From NCBI RefSeq assembly GCF_001422735.1, contig NZ_LMLZ01000020.1:142945-206944 (forward strand): 64,000 nucleotides of DNA, given 5' to 3'. Of the stretch, positions 1 through 10,034 are shown in pieces. Made by a program: the position numbers and the translations under genes. A model generated the notes under the pieces. That model was not told the DNA's origin, ran no database searches, and was given only the letters and a program-made list of their open reading frames with translations. Numbering within the stretch: position 1 is the stretch's first letter; every line of letters starts with the position of its first letter. The DNA is from Acidovorax sp. Leaf78 (GTDB taxonomy: Bacteria; Pseudomonadota; Gammaproteobacteria; Burkholderiales; Burkholderiaceae_C).

Positions 1-2
1 AC

Positions 3-1043
3 ACATCGGGCACCACCGGCCGGCCCAAGGGCGTGATGCAGACCCACCGCAACCTGCTGGCCATGACGGCCTGCTACTTCACCGACGTGGACGACGTGCT
101 GCCCGGCGACGCCATGGTCTACGCCGCGCCCATGTCGCACGGCGCGGGTTTGTACAACTACGCCCAGGTGCTGCGCGGCGGGCGGCACGTGGTGCCCATG
201 TCCGGCGGCTTCGACCCTGCTGAGCTGGTGCAGCTGGCCGCCACAGTGGGCCAGCTCACCCTGTTTGCCGCGCCCACCATGGTGCACCGCCTGGTGGACC
301 ACGTGCGCGCCACCGGTGCCGACGTGTCGGGCTTCAAAACGATTGTCTACGGCGGCGGCCCCATGTATGCGGACGACCTGCGCACCGCCATGGCCGTGAT
401 GGGCAACGACCGCTTCGTGCAGATCTACGGCCAGGGCGAAAGCCCCATGACCATCACCGCGCTGTCACGCGCGCACCTGGCCGACACCACCCACCCCCGC
501 TGGCCTGAGCGCATGGCCTCGGTCGGCGTGGCGCAGTCGCTGGTGGAGGTGCGCGTGGTCGACGCCCAAGGCCAGCCCATGCCCCCCGGCGACACCGGCG
601 AGGTGCTGGTGCGCGGCGACACCGTCATGCCCGGCTACTGGAACAACCCGGACGCGACGGCCCGCACGCTGCAGGCCGGCTGGCTGCACACGGGCGATGT
701 GGGCGTGCTGGACGCCGATGGCTTCCTGACCCTGAAGGACCGGTCGAAGGACGTGATCATCTCCGGCGGCAGCAACATCTACCCGCGCGAGGTGGAAGAG
801 GTTTTGCTGCTGCACCCCCAGGTCCGCGAAGTGGCCGTGGTGGGGCAGCGCGATGCCGAGTGGGGCGAGGTGGTGGTGGCCTACCTGGTGGCGGGCGAGG
901 GCGGACCGGTGGAGGATGCAGTGCTGGACGCGCTGTGCGGGGAGCACATCGCGCGGTTCAAGCGGCCGAAGGTGTACCGGTGGGTGGAAGGGTTGCCGAA
1001 GAACAGCTACGGCAAGGTGTTGAAGACGGAACTGCGCGGGTAG
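3..1043 (+). CDS. Acyl-CoA synthetase / AMP-dependent ligase, 3' part
   Basis: This is the C-terminal part of an ANL-superfamily enzyme that activates a carboxylic acid to acyl-AMP and then acyl-CoA. The reading frame is already open at the window edge, and its first visible residues are the P-loop [10 protein letters not shown]. Further on are YGQGE (A5-type motif), the adenylate-binding WLHTGDVG, the hinge region [13 protein letters not shown], and near the C-terminus the catalytic lysine context PKNSYGKV. About 346 residues are visible; full-length members usually have 500-550, so roughly 150-200 N-terminal residues lie outside. The acid substrate cannot be read from sequence. The gene ends cleanly, and the accessory island begins about 200 bases downstream. 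Confidence 0.93.
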   Translation, partial: TSGTTGRPKGVMQTHRNLLAMTACYFTDVDDVLPGDAMVYAAPMSHGAGLYNYAQVLRGGRHVVPMSGGFDPAELVQLAATVGQLTLFAAPTMVHRLVDHVRATGADVSGFKTIVYGGGPMYADDLRTAMAVMGNDRFVQIYGQGESPMTITALSRAHLADTTHPRWPERMASVGVAQSLVEVRVVDAQGQPMPPGDTGEVLVRGDTVMPGYWNNPDATARTLQAGWLHTGDVGVLDADGFLTLKDRSKDVIISGGSNIYPREVEEVLLLHPQVREVAVVGQRDAEWGEVVVAYLVAGEGGPVEDAVLDALCGEHIARFKRPKVYRWVEGLPKNSYGKVLKTELRG

Positions 1044-1258
1044 ACGCTTTGCATGCGCTGGCGATGAAGCACCGCGTCATCGCTGCTCTCCATGCGCCTA
1101 TTCAGCCACACATGCGCCACTTGTGAGCGGGTTCCGTTGCGGTCCTACAAGCGGTGGCCTCCGGTGTCCCTAAAGTTGCGGGCTTCGTGTGTCCGAGTCG
1201 AGCGGTAACAGCTCAACGGCACAACCCTCCAATTCACTTCGTTCTTATCTCTCCGACC

Positions 1259-1519
1259 ATGATGCAGATCGTCTCCGATGCAGCGCAACCCGGCCTCATC
1301 ATCGTGAACCTGGACGCGCAAGGCCACGACCTCTCCGTCCGCCTGGACCGCGCCATGCTGGAGCACACCCTGGGCGTGCACGGCGCTTTTGCATCCCTCG
1401 CCCAGGCCGTGGGCCGCAACATCGAACGCATCCAGGACGCCGCATTGCGCAAGTACCAGCAGACCCGCCAGCGGTGTGTGATTTTGTCGAAGGCTGAGTT
1501 GATGCGGGTTGCGTGGTGA
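1259..1519 (+). CDS. Small protein of unknown function (DUF1488-like layout)
   Basis: A plausible ORF of 86 residues starts at tandem ATG codons (1259 and 1262). The protein has a short beta-rich N-terminus, a LEHTLG helix, a central helix ending in RNIERIQDAALRKYQQ, and a final CVILSKAEL strand/turn. The order of elements resembles small DUF1488 proteins, but I cannot show homology. No convincing Shine-Dalgarno sequence precedes either ATG. It lies at the left edge of the accessory island, after the acyl-CoA synthetase and convergent with the DUF4238 gene. It could be a native gene or part of the island. Confidence 0.5.
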   Translation: MMQIVSDAAQPGLIIVNLDAQGHDLSVRLDRAMLEHTLGVHGAFASLAQAVGRNIERIQDAALRKYQQTRQRCVILSKAELMRVAW

Positions 1520-1685
1520 TGGCTGGGCCCGTGTTGGATCAGCGGGCGTTCTGAACGTGTAGTCGTGGTCTTTACTCGCGTTATGAACTACCGGTATAGG
1601 CTGACAGTGGCCGTTCTGATTTGCGTCGGGAATGTCAGTTTTCGCTGTAACGCGACATTGACAGACAAGCACCGAGTTCGCCGCA

Positions 1686-3728
1686 TCAGGCCCTTAGCAT
1701 CAGACGCACATTATCGAATTGCTCGTCCACAAATACATCCATCCAGATCTGTTCCGGGGTCGGTGTTGACAGCGCGATACCGAAAGACCAAAGCACGCGC
1801 TCGATGTGACTGCCGAGAAGTACAAGGTCGGTGTCTCCTGCGACGTCCTTGTGGGAGTCAAAGAAGCGCCCTAGGTCAAGAGAAAGGAGTTCGAACCAGT
1901 CACTTAGGCTGACCGCCTTCAGTATCTCAATGCTCTTGCTGGCCTTCCAGCGGCCGACTTCACCGCAAGTAGCCGCGCATGCACTGGCTGTGGCGCAAAG
2001 CATTTGCTCCACATGGCAAAGCGCTGGAAGCAGAGCTGTATCCACATCCCGATGCCGAATGAAGTGCAAACGTGCATCGGCAATTCCTTGAAAACAAGCA
2101 GCCAGAGTCTGGCTGTAGAGGTCGTCGGCGGCTGTGAAATCCTCGTCCGACATGCGGCCAAGCCCCGACAGCCGACCACCAAAGTAATGCGAGCAGAAGA
2201 GGTGTGCGATGCGCAAGCCAATCGCTTCAAGCGGTGGCCTCTGTCGTTCCATTATTTCCTGGGGAATCTTAGAGATCACCGCGGCGTAGTACACCGCCCG
2301 TCCTGCTTGGTGACGAATCAGTGCTGCTGCAGCGCGGGCAAGCGGATGCCTCTTGGCGACTAGATTGACAGCTTGCGTAGTGACGAAGAGTTGACAGGAG
2401 ACGCCGTCTTGGCGTGCATTCACATGGCAGGTTCCTAGCTGCACGGCTTGAGCGGTGTAGTCGTTCACAAGCACTCCGCGCTCGCGCATGGAGCGTACTA
2501 TGTTGTCTGTAACTACGATGGTTTCAACGATTCGCAAACCAGCCTGCAGTTCGGGTGCGCCCATCAGATTGCGAACAGCGGCCTGTGCCTTGCCGCTCTT
2601 GCGACTCGTTGGATCGAACATGATGGGAACCCTGACCAGTTCCGGCACTTGACCATTGGTTTTTTGCGATTCGACACTACTCTCAGGTGCGTCAAACGGC
2701 TGTTCCTCAACCAAACTGTCAACGTACTTGGAAACTGTGCTTCCGAGGAACTGCGCGGCATCGAGCGTTTGCTCGTCAACCTGCGAACTGATAAAGAAGT
2801 TCAAAGAACACTGGGCGAGACAGCGATTCAGAGATGTCACATTGACCTCTGGACTACTGAAGCTGCCCACCAGCACTTTCGTGGAGCCAATAGGCATCGC
2901 TACTCCGGAAAATTCATCGTCGCTCATGAGGGAATATGGCAACACTTCCCGGAAGTCCGATGTTTTTGATCCCACCGCAAGGCAATCGGGGAGTATGAAG
3001 TGGTTCGGCGGTTCAACTCCGAAGATTTGCCAGTTCATCGCCTTCAGGCGTTCCACGCGAGGCGGTGGAGCCATATTTGTATCCAGTGCCTTGCTGTGTC
3101 CGCTAATAATCATCTGGGGAACTCTATCGAGCAGTATCCCGAGCTGTTGCAAAAACATCGTGGCCATGGCCGGAAACATCTCGGGAAACTTCTCTCGTGC
3201 CCGGAAGTGAACCAGCTTTGCAAGCACTTTTCTGCCGCTTTCAGGAATAGCTTCAAATTGTAGAAAAAGTTCTTCTTCAATCAACTTGACTAAAGCCGCC
3301 TCGGATTGGAGTGAGTCAATTTCGAGAAAGACGCGCGCGGTCTCGTCGCTGCGCATAGCGTCTGTGAGACTACCCAAAATCTGGGTCGCGATAGCGGAGG
3401 AACTGTCCCTGAAGAATGCTGAACGGATTGACAGATGAACAACCACCGCTGCTGCCACGTGTGAGTCAACAGGTCCGACTGGGGCCTCACGCAGCGCGTT
3501 GATGGCAGGGGACAAGACTAAGCGCTCATAAGTCGTGATCTTGTCATCGAGCGATTGTTCGTCCGAAGGCTCAGAGTAGAAGTCTCGCTGCGCCGCAACT
3601 CCCTCGGTTGAAGAATGATAGGGCTCTTGCCCTTTCTTAAAGACATACACCTGTGTTTTCTTCCCCTTGGCCACCCCGAAGCCGCGTTGAAGGGCTTGCG
3701 GAATGAAATGCTGCTTTCGACCTGCCAT
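1686..3728 (-). CDS. DUF4238-type protein with long unknown C-terminal half (candidate defence gene)
   Basis: A 680-residue protein whose N-terminus, KQHFIPQALQRGF at residues 5-17, matches the signature opening of DUF4238 proteins (H-[FY]-[IV]-P-Q-x-x-L-[RK]-x-F). The following 250-300 residues have the usual all-alpha character. The second half (about 300-680) is unlike anything I recognise; it is Cys/His-rich in places and has no transmembrane segment. Two in-frame ATGs compete: 3737 sits only one base from a GAGGAG ribosome-binding site (3739-3744), whereas 3728 is 10 bases away, so 3728 is preferred. GC content is visibly lower than in flanking genes. It diverges from the nuclease-STAND gene across about 200 bases, suggesting a shared promoter region and joint function. 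DUF4238 has no established biochemical activity that I know of. Confidence 0.82.
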   Translation of the reverse strand: MAGRKQHFIPQALQRGFGVAKGKKTQVYVFKKGQEPYHSSTEGVAAQRDFYSEPSDEQSLDDKITTYERLVLSPAINALREAPVGPVDSHVAAAVVVHLSIRSAFFRDSSSAIATQILGSLTDAMRSDETARVFLEIDSLQSEAALVKLIEEELFLQFEAIPESGRKVLAKLVHFRAREKFPEMFPAMATMFLQQLGILLDRVPQMIISGHSKALDTNMAPPPRVERLKAMNWQIFGVEPPNHFILPDCLAVGSKTSDFREVLPYSLMSDDEFSGVAMPIGSTKVLVGSFSSPEVNVTSLNRCLAQCSLNFFISSQVDEQTLDAAQFLGSTVSKYVDSLVEEQPFDAPESSVESQKTNGQVPELVRVPIMFDPTSRKSGKAQAAVRNLMGAPELQAGLRIVETIVVTDNIVRSMRERGVLVNDYTAQAVQLGTCHVNARQDGVSCQLFVTTQAVNLVAKRHPLARAAAALIRHQAGRAVYYAAVISKIPQEIMERQRPPLEAIGLRIAHLFCSHYFGGRLSGLGRMSDEDFTAADDLYSQTLAACFQGIADARLHFIRHRDVDTALLPALCHVEQMLCATASACAATCGEVGRWKASKSIEILKAVSLSDWFELLSLDLGRFFDSHKDVAGDTDLVLLGSHIERVLWSFGIALSTPTPEQIWMDVFVDEQFDNVRLMLRA

Positions 3729-3738
3729 TTTGTTCATG

Positions 3739-3744
3739 CTCCTC
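3739..3744 (-). promoter_or_regulatory. Ribosome-binding site that decides the DUF4238 start
   Basis: On the minus strand GAGGAG lies 10 bases before the ATG at 3728 and only 1 base before the ATG at 3737. The spacing favours the downstream start. Confidence 0.5.
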
Positions 3745-3933
3745 GTGCGTAAATTTCCAGCGCTATGGGGCCGGTGGCTTTGTATTGGCGTCTGCGCTTC
3801 GTTGCCACCGGCTGGCATGCTTAACTGACCTTCAGAAGTTCCGAACGGGTTGGCGTACTGCAGTGGTCGATCCGGGAAACATCTCCGGCACCCTGTCCTT
3901 CGAAGACTCTGCGATGCCGCCACAATAGCAAGC

Positions 3934-6900
3934 ATGCCAACGAAGCGAAGCATGAGCGAGCAGGAAATACCTCCAACTGACAGTAGTCCAGGAACGAGCA
4001 CGTTGGCCAGTGGGCCAGCGGGCGCCCATTTCGAAGCCCAGGTCGGTGCGTCATACTTGCTAGCCATGCTCGCCAGGGCACCCGCCCGCGGCCTTCCCGG
4101 TGCCACGATAGATCGAGTGGCGCTACAGCAAGCCAATGCGGGGCGTCCGCTCGACGACGTGGTCATCTATGCCCACGACAATGTGTCTGGGAAGCTGGCG
4201 GTGCTGGAGGTTCAGGTCAAGCGATCCATCACCTTCGCTGCCGCCGATCCCATCTTTCGCAAAGTCGTAGGCCAAATCGTCAAAGCATCGCAACGGCCTG
4301 ACTTCCTGACTCAGCGATATGAGCTGGCGATTGCAACGACGAAGGGATCGCGCAAGATCGATGGGGCATATCAGGATGTACTCACGCTCGCGCGCCAGAT
4401 TGGCGACGCGGCTACGTTCGCCGCTCAAATTGATCTGGCGGGAGTGGCAAACGACGACATGCGCGCCCTCGTCAAGACGTTCAAAAGCCACATGCGAGAC
4501 GAAGGTTCGCCAGACGACAACGAGACCGTCTGGCTATTGCTGCGCCGGTTGCAGATTCTGACGTTCGATTTCACGGCCCCAGGCTCTGCATCTCATGACC
4601 TGGCGCTAGAACGCGCTGTGCGTGTGCTGCACACTGACGATGGATCGCGCGTCGGCGCCTTCTGGGGCAGCCTCATTGAACTAGCAATCGATGTGGCGAA
4701 AAGTGGTGGCGACAGAACTCGCGAGACAGCATTGCAAGCTCTTGCGCAGCTGGGCTATCGGCTCCTAGGCGAACGTCGGCACGCTATGGCCCGAGCAGCG
4801 CTAGCCGAGTCGTCCCGTTTGGCACTTGCTGACATTCGTAATCGCGTGGGCAAGGTCGTACTTCCACGACAGGAGCGTGTGGCCGCAATGCGTGAAGCAT
4901 TGGATCGTGGACGCTATGTGGAGATCCGTGGTGATGCAGGCGTCGGCAAATCTGGTGTCTTGCGGCAGATGGCCGAGGCCATGCAAGCCGAAAGTCAGGT
5001 CATCGTTCTCAGCCCAGGACGGTGTGTTCCCCGCGGGTGGACCGCGTTGCGCGCACAGCTCGGCTTCGACGGAACGCTTCGCGAGTTGCTTGTCGAACTG
5101 GCCAATGACGGCGGCGCCACGATCTTTGTCGACAACCTCGACTCTTTCAGCACAGAGGAGAGGCTCACGGTCGTCGATGTCCTCGGGGAAGCCTCTGTCG
5201 TTCCGGGAGTTTCCGTTGTTGCGACGGCTCGGAGCGAATTTGGGATTGATGAGCCCAGTTGGCTGCCGAGCGATGCACTGGCACGCCTGGGTGAAACCGA
5301 CCCCGTCATGCTCGGTGAGCTGAGCAAGGTGGAGATTGAGCAGTTGAAGGTGACTGATCCTGCGCTTGCCTCCCTTCTAACGGACAGCCATCCCGCACGC
5401 CAGGTCGCCAGAAACCTGTTTCGCCTCGCACGCCTAGCAAGTCAGCCAGCATCTGATCCCGTACCGCGCACTGAAGTCGATATGGCTGAGCAGTGGTGGA
5501 CCACAGCGGATGGCTCCCGCGATGCCGGTTGGCGTGATCGGGCGCGGCTGCTGCAAGCCGCAGCAACGCAAACCCTGGCTGGCGCTGACTTCCTTGACGT
5601 TACAGGCCAAGCTGCGGCGCCAATCGATGCGCTGGTATTCAGCGGCACTCTGCGGGATTTGGGTATTGACCGGGTCGCGTTTCGTCATGACGTACTGCGC
5701 GAGTGGGCAATTGCAGGCACCCTGCACGCCCACTCCGAACTCGTCGACAGGCTACAACTAGATCGGCCGGCCACGGCAATGTTTGCACGTGGTGTTGAGC
5801 TGGCAGCGCGTATGGCAATCGAGCGGGCGACTGATGGCGTGAGGTGGTATGCGCTCGTTGATCGGCTGAGCCAAGCGGGAGTTCATCGTTCTTGGCGCCG
5901 CGCCGCGTTGCTTGCCATCGCTCGATCCGAAGCTGCGGAAGCGCTTCTCCATCGCGCATCGCCCGAGCTTCTCGCCAATGGCGCCGAACTGCTGCGCGAA
6001 CTCATCCGAACGGTCATTGCTGTCGAAGTGCTTCCTGCCACACAAGTCTTTGCGGCTGCGGGAGTCGACCCTGCGCTCATACCCTCATCAATCAACGTCC
6101 CGCGCGGCTTGGCATGGACGACATTGATTGTTTGGCTCTTGGGTGTAGGAAATGGCATTCCTAAAGATGCTATCCCAGAGGTTGTTCAGCTATACACGAA
6201 TTTCTCGCTTGGCACGCTTGGCGCCTCCGATATCACGCCGTTTACGACACGACAGATTTACCGTTGGCTGAGGTTGGTGGAGCCAATAGATTCAATGTCG
6301 ATGCGAAGCGGGGGCTTGAAATCGGATCTTCGCGAAGCGTTCGTCATGTTCGCGGAGACTACGCCAGAGCTTGCCGCTGAATACCTGACGGCAGTGGGGG
6401 AAAGTGAGCACAACGAAGATATCGTGCGCAGCATCTTGAAGATGCGCGGCACGCTGGCGCAAGCAGCTCCGGCAGAACTGGCTAACCTGACTGCACGGGC
6501 GTTGATCACAAAGCCCCGGCGACACGAGCACCGCTTCAACCGGGAGCGCGAAGAGGCGTTTACCTATCTCGACTATCAGTTCATTCCAGCATCGCCGGCA
6601 CAAGGTCCATTCCTCGATTTGTTGACCAACTCGCCCAAGAACGGGTTAGCCTTGGTTCATCGCTTGGTCGCACACGCAGTCGCACACCGAAGCCTAGGTG
6701 CAGACCCAGGAACGAATGGATTCGACTTGGCTTTGCCAGGAGGTGCGCGCACATTCCCGTGGGCGCAGACCTACTTCTGGTCACGCAACAGCAACTTCTA
6801 CGCCGTCACGTCGGCACTGATGGCACTCGAAGCATGGGCGCACCGCCGCATCGAGGCAGGCGAAGCACTCGAAGGTGTGCTAACAGACGTGCTCGGACCG

Positions 6901-9084
6901 CAGGGCTCGTGTGCTGCGTATTTGCTGGTGGCAGTTGATCTCATCATTTCGCATTGGCCCAAGTCGCTTGACGTGGCGGCAGCTTTTCTCAGTAACCCCG
7001 AACTGTTGTGCATCGATCACACACGTCAGGTGCATGATCGCGTCGAAATGCCGGATTTCTTCGGGTTTGGCGCCTTGCATAGCGAACCGCGTGGCAGCGT
7101 GACCGCCGCTGACCTGAAGTGCCGGCCATCCCGACGGACAACGCTCGACGAACTGATTGGCAACTTCACGTTCCTGGCATCTCCGGATCAACTCGCGACA
7201 CTGAGAACCCTGTTGGCGACCGCAGCAGCACGATTGGGTGAACCTGCCGCGAGCGCGCATTTGGGCAATCCGGAATTCATGGTTCAGTACGCGCTAAACC
7301 TCTCGGATGCCGCAAATTGGCAGGAAGTTGAAGTGACGCTCAAGGACGGATCATCCGCGACTGCGCGCCAGTATCTATCGCCAACGGCAGAGCAGACCCA
7401 TCTACAAGCTTTGCGAGACGCCGCGACTGAGGGAGATTCAGACTTCGCCACGCGGGCTGCGCTGGCCCTTGCGGTCGAGGATCCCCCTCGGTTGCTACCA
7501 GAAGGTCGGTCTGCAGCGGTGGCTTGGGCGCGGCGTTCTGCGACAGCTATGGCAGAAGTCGAATCTGACGACGACGGCGGAGAGCGGCGCATGCAAGAGG
7601 AAGCGGTCGTGACGGCCGCGATGATCGTCATGCGGGACGGCGATGACGCCTTTCGCGCCGAGCACGGAGAATGGGCCCGATCTCAACTGGACAAGACTCT
7701 TGCAGCTCTCGACGATGGTCCTGCACGTCAGATGCGAGGGGGGCTGCGCTTCAATCCGACCGCAATCGCTTATGCCGGATTGATCCACGCGTTGCGACAT
7801 CAGACAACGCCGGAAGACGTGCGGTCGCTTCTTGAAGTAGCGGCGACAGGAAACCACGCTGCAGCGCACGGCTTTGGGACGTCCGCCGCAGTCCTCGCGG
7901 ATGTCGATATTCGCCTGCCGAGAGCTGTGCTCCGATGTGCATTCAGCGCGAGTGTCGTAGAGGATCGAGTTTGGAATGCGTCACAGGAAGAAGTCGACGC
8001 TAGCAAAGCGCGCAGTCATGAACGGGTACTGGCTGCCGTTGCGGCTGAGATGGCGTGGCTTGAAGGTAAAGGCTCAGAGCCAACGTGGCCAAAATTCCCG
8101 GTAGAGCGAGCTCGGTCGAGAAGGCAACTAAGCTTGTACGAAACCCAGATTGCTGCACCGGAAGCGTCGGCGCTTTCGCTAGCAGAGCATGTAAATCATC
8201 AGGCAGCGGCTCTCTGGTTGCGCCAAGCGCACGCTCTTTCCCATGATGACACCCGCCCTTGGCTCAGTGAGATCGTGAGAGCCTACATGCCTTGGACGGC
8301 CCTCGCGAATGGAGCGAACCTAGACGACGGAGACGAAACGGACCGTCCGCCATCTGAGTGGAACGATACGTTCTTTGCGGCGGTTGCGCGCTGCATTGTC
8401 GGTCTGTCAACGTCTGAGGCTACTGAACTGGCATTGCGGCATATCGTTGGGCTTCCAGATCGGCATTTCTACGACGTGCTCGTCGATTTCTTGCGCAGCC
8501 TCGATGCGGTGTACTTCGGGGGCGACAGCATTCCGACGCAGGTGGCCGTAGACATTCGGAGTGCACTCGCCGACCACATGCTGACAACGCGTGGATGGGA
8601 GCGCCTCAGCCGAAGCAGGGACTTGTCCATCGAAATACACATTGGCCCAGCAATCGCCGTCTTGTTTTTTAACGACTACATGTACGGGCAGGGATCGAAG
8701 TGCTACCTGTTTGAGAAGGGCGTGGAGCGAGTCGGTCCGTTTCTTCCTGTTCTGGACAAACTGGTCAGCAAAGGGCCGTCACTCTTCGTCGCCATGGCAT
8801 TACTCAACCTGCTTGAAATTGCTCCACGAGCCGAGCAACTGGATGTGCTGGTTAAGGCTGGAGGTGTATGGCTTGAGGCATATCCTGATTTCCGACAGCT
8901 GTGGATCGATCACGGGGTGGGCCACCGCTGGTGCTTGGTGATGGAGACCATCCGTGTACATAGCCCTTCCAGCTTCAGTAGCAACGCACCGTTGCGGCCT
9001 GCCATCGACAACCTCGTCGCAGCGCTCGTTGCGCTCGGCGTGCCTGAGGCCACGCGGCTGGAAGAGGAGCTTCTCAAGCTTTGA
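3934..9084 (+). CDS. Nuclease-STAND ATPase fusion (Cap4/DUF4297-like PD-(D/E)XK + P-loop NTPase), Avs-like
   Basis: A very large protein (1,716 residues from the ATG at 3934; 1,710 from the ATG at 3952, neither with a strong ribosome-binding site). Residues about 20-200 carry a PD-(D/E)XK nuclease signature: D74/D75 followed by E92-V-Q-V-K96-R, the dDvv...evQVK pattern of Cap4/DUF4297 double-strand DNA nucleases. Residues 333-340 (GDAGVGKS) are a Walker A motif, 396-403 (TIFVDNLD) a Walker B motif, and VVATARSE about 30 residues later resembles a sensor-1 strand, together a STAND/AAA-type ATPase. Residues 450-1716 look helical and repeat-like with no membrane segment, as expected for a target-sensing arm. 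Nuclease + STAND + long sensor is the architecture of Avs anti-phage receptors, which oligomerise on a phage protein and then degrade DNA. Assignment to a known Avs type was not possible. The neighbour is a divergent DUF4238 gene. Base composition is lower in GC than the core genes, suggesting acquisition. Confidence 0.85.
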   Translation: MPTKRSMSEQEIPPTDSSPGTSTLASGPAGAHFEAQVGASYLLAMLARAPARGLPGATIDRVALQQANAGRPLDDVVIYAHDNVSGKLAVLEVQVKRSITFAAADPIFRKVVGQIVKASQRPDFLTQRYELAIATTKGSRKIDGAYQDVLTLARQIGDAATFAAQIDLAGVANDDMRALVKTFKSHMRDEGSPDDNETVWLLLRRLQILTFDFTAPGSASHDLALERAVRVLHTDDGSRVGAFWGSLIELAIDVAKSGGDRTRETALQALAQLGYRLLGERRHAMARAALAESSRLALADIRNRVGKVVLPRQERVAAMREALDRGRYVEIRGDAGVGKSGVLRQMAEAMQAESQVIVLSPGRCVPRGWTALRAQLGFDGTLRELLVELANDGGATIFVDNLDSFSTEERLTVVDVLGEASVVPGVSVVATARSEFGIDEPSWLPSDALARLGETDPVMLGELSKVEIEQLKVTDPALASLLTDSHPARQVARNLFRLARLASQPASDPVPRTEVDMAEQWWTTADGSRDAGWRDRARLLQAAATQTLAGADFLDVTGQAAAPIDALVFSGTLRDLGIDRVAFRHDVLREWAIAGTLHAHSELVDRLQLDRPATAMFARGVELAARMAIERATDGVRWYALVDRLSQAGVHRSWRRAALLAIARSEAAEALLHRASPELLANGAELLRELIRTVIAVEVLPATQVFAAAGVDPALIPSSINVPRGLAWTTLIVWLLGVGNGIPKDAIPEVVQLYTNFSLGTLGASDITPFTTRQIYRWLRLVEPIDSMSMRSGGLKSDLREAFVMFAETTPELAAEYLTAVGESEHNEDIVRSILKMRGTLAQAAPAELANLTARALITKPRRHEHRFNREREEAFTYLDYQFIPASPAQGPFLDLLTNSPKNGLALVHRLVAHAVAHRSLGADPGTNGFDLALPGGARTFPWAQTYFWSRNSNFYAVTSALMALEAWAHRRIEAGEALEGVLTDVLGPQGSCAAYLLVAVDLIISHWPKSLDVAAAFLSNPELLCIDHTRQVHDRVEMPDFFGFGALHSEPRGSVTAADLKCRPSRRTTLDELIGNFTFLASPDQLATLRTLLATAAARLGEPAASAHLGNPEFMVQYALNLSDAANWQEVEVTLKDGSSATARQYLSPTAEQTHLQALRDAATEGDSDFATRAALALAVEDPPRLLPEGRSAAVAWARRSATAMAEVESDDDGGERRMQEEAVVTAAMIVMRDGDDAFRAEHGEWARSQLDKTLAALDDGPARQMRGGLRFNPTAIAYAGLIHALRHQTTPEDVRSLLEVAATGNHAAAHGFGTSAAVLADVDIRLPRAVLRCAFSASVVEDRVWNASQEEVDASKARSHERVLAAVAAEMAWLEGKGSEPTWPKFPVERARSRRQLSLYETQIAAPEASALSLAEHVNHQAAALWLRQAHALSHDDTRPWLSEIVRAYMPWTALANGANLDDGDETDRPPSEWNDTFFAAVARCIVGLSTSEATELALRHIVGLPDRHFYDVLVDFLRSLDAVYFGGDSIPTQVAVDIRSALADHMLTTRGWERLSRSRDLSIEIHIGPAIAVLFFNDYMYGQGSKCYLFEKGVERVGPFLPVLDKLVSKGPSLFVAMALLNLLEIAPRAEQLDVLVKAGGVWLEAYPDFRQLWIDHGVGHRWCLVMETIRVHSPSSFSSNAPLRPAIDNLVAALVALGVPEATRLEEELLKL

Positions 9085-9371
9085 ACGACGAACAGTCCTT
9101 TGGCGATTATTGATCGCGTTTCGTCACGCATGGATATATGGGACAGCTGGCAATAGCTGGGACGCCGACGTCAACTGTCTAAGTTCGATCCAAAGACGGT
9201 AAGGCAGAGCAATGCGGTCTCTGCGCTCTCGCGATTGTGCGACGGCAATCGCTGCAAAGCAGTCAACCGCCTCACCGCCAGCCACACGAACCCACCCAGT
9301 AAACCCCCTCCCACCACGGTTATCCCACCCCGCCTACCATCCCGTCCTTCTTCCCTTCCCAAGGCCCTCCC
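9085..9371. other. Intergenic region at the right edge of the island
   Basis: This 287-base stretch between the STAND gene and the FrnE-like gene has no supportable gene. No integrase remnant, tRNA end or clear direct repeat marks the island boundary here. Confidence 0.5.
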
Positions 9372-10028
9372 ATGCCCAACCCCACCACCCTCAAAATCGA
9401 TTTCGTCTCCGATGTCTCCTGCCCCTGGTGCATCATCGGCCTGCAGTCGCTGGAGCAGGCGGCGGACCGCCTCAAGGATGAGGTGGCGCTGGACCTGCAC
9501 TTTCAGCCGTTCGAGCTGAACCCGCAGATGGGCCCGGAGGGGCAGGACATTGGCGAGCACCTGCAAGAAAAGTACGGCGCCACGCCCGCGCAGAGCCAGA
9601 AGAACCGCGAGGCGATTGCGGCGCGTGGGGCGGAGCTGGGCTTTACCTTCAGCATGGACAAGCGCAGCCGCATCTACAACACCTTCGATGCGCACCGGCT
9701 GCTGCACTGGGCCGAAGAGCAGGGCGTGCAGCCCGCGCTGAAGAAGGCGCTGTTCAAGGCCTATTTCACCGACGGGCAGGACCCGAGCAACCATGAGGTG
9801 CTGGCGCGGGTGGCGGGCGAGGTGGGGCTGGATGTGGCCGAGGCGCGTGCGCTGCTGGCGTCGGACCGCTTCACGGACGAGGTGCGCGAGCGCGAGCAGT
9901 TGTACCTGCAAAGCGGCATTAATTCCGTGCCGGCGATCATCATCAACGAGCGGCACCTGATCCAGGGTGGGCAGCCGGTGGAGGTGTTCGAGCAGGCGCT
10001 GCGGCAGATTGCGGCGCAGCAGGTGTGA
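9372..10028 (+). CDS. DsbA-family thiol oxidoreductase (FrnE-like)
   Basis: A 218-residue cytosolic thioredoxin-fold protein with no signal peptide. C17-P-W-C20 sits right after the first beta strand (IDFVSDVSCPWC), and the C-terminal part has the cis-proline region SVPAIIINE, followed by LIQGGQ. Length and motif arrangement match FrnE/2-hydroxychromene-carboxylate-isomerase-like DsbA proteins, linked in other bacteria to oxidative-stress resistance and disulfide exchange; the substrate here is unknown. It is followed by an R1 repeat and a strong hairpin, so it is probably monocistronic. It marks the return to normal high-GC core sequence after the island. Confidence 0.88.
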   Translation: MPNPTTLKIDFVSDVSCPWCIIGLQSLEQAADRLKDEVALDLHFQPFELNPQMGPEGQDIGEHLQEKYGATPAQSQKNREAIAARGAELGFTFSMDKRSRIYNTFDAHRLLHWAEEQGVQPALKKALFKAYFTDGQDPSNHEVLARVAGEVGLDVAEARALLASDRFTDEVREREQLYLQSGINSVPAIIINERHLIQGGQPVEVFEQALRQIAAQQV

Positions 10029-10034
10029 GGCTGT

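Noticed and set aside
1147..2242. A 14-base direct repeat CAAGCGGTGGCCTC at 1148 and 2228, considered as island attachment sites
   Set aside because: The second copy lies inside the DUF4238 gene, not at the far boundary, and no integrase is present.
1044..9371. The accessory island as a prophage or integrative element
   Set aside because: No integrase, recombinase, transposase, structural phage gene or boundary repeat was found; it is described only as a lower-GC island.
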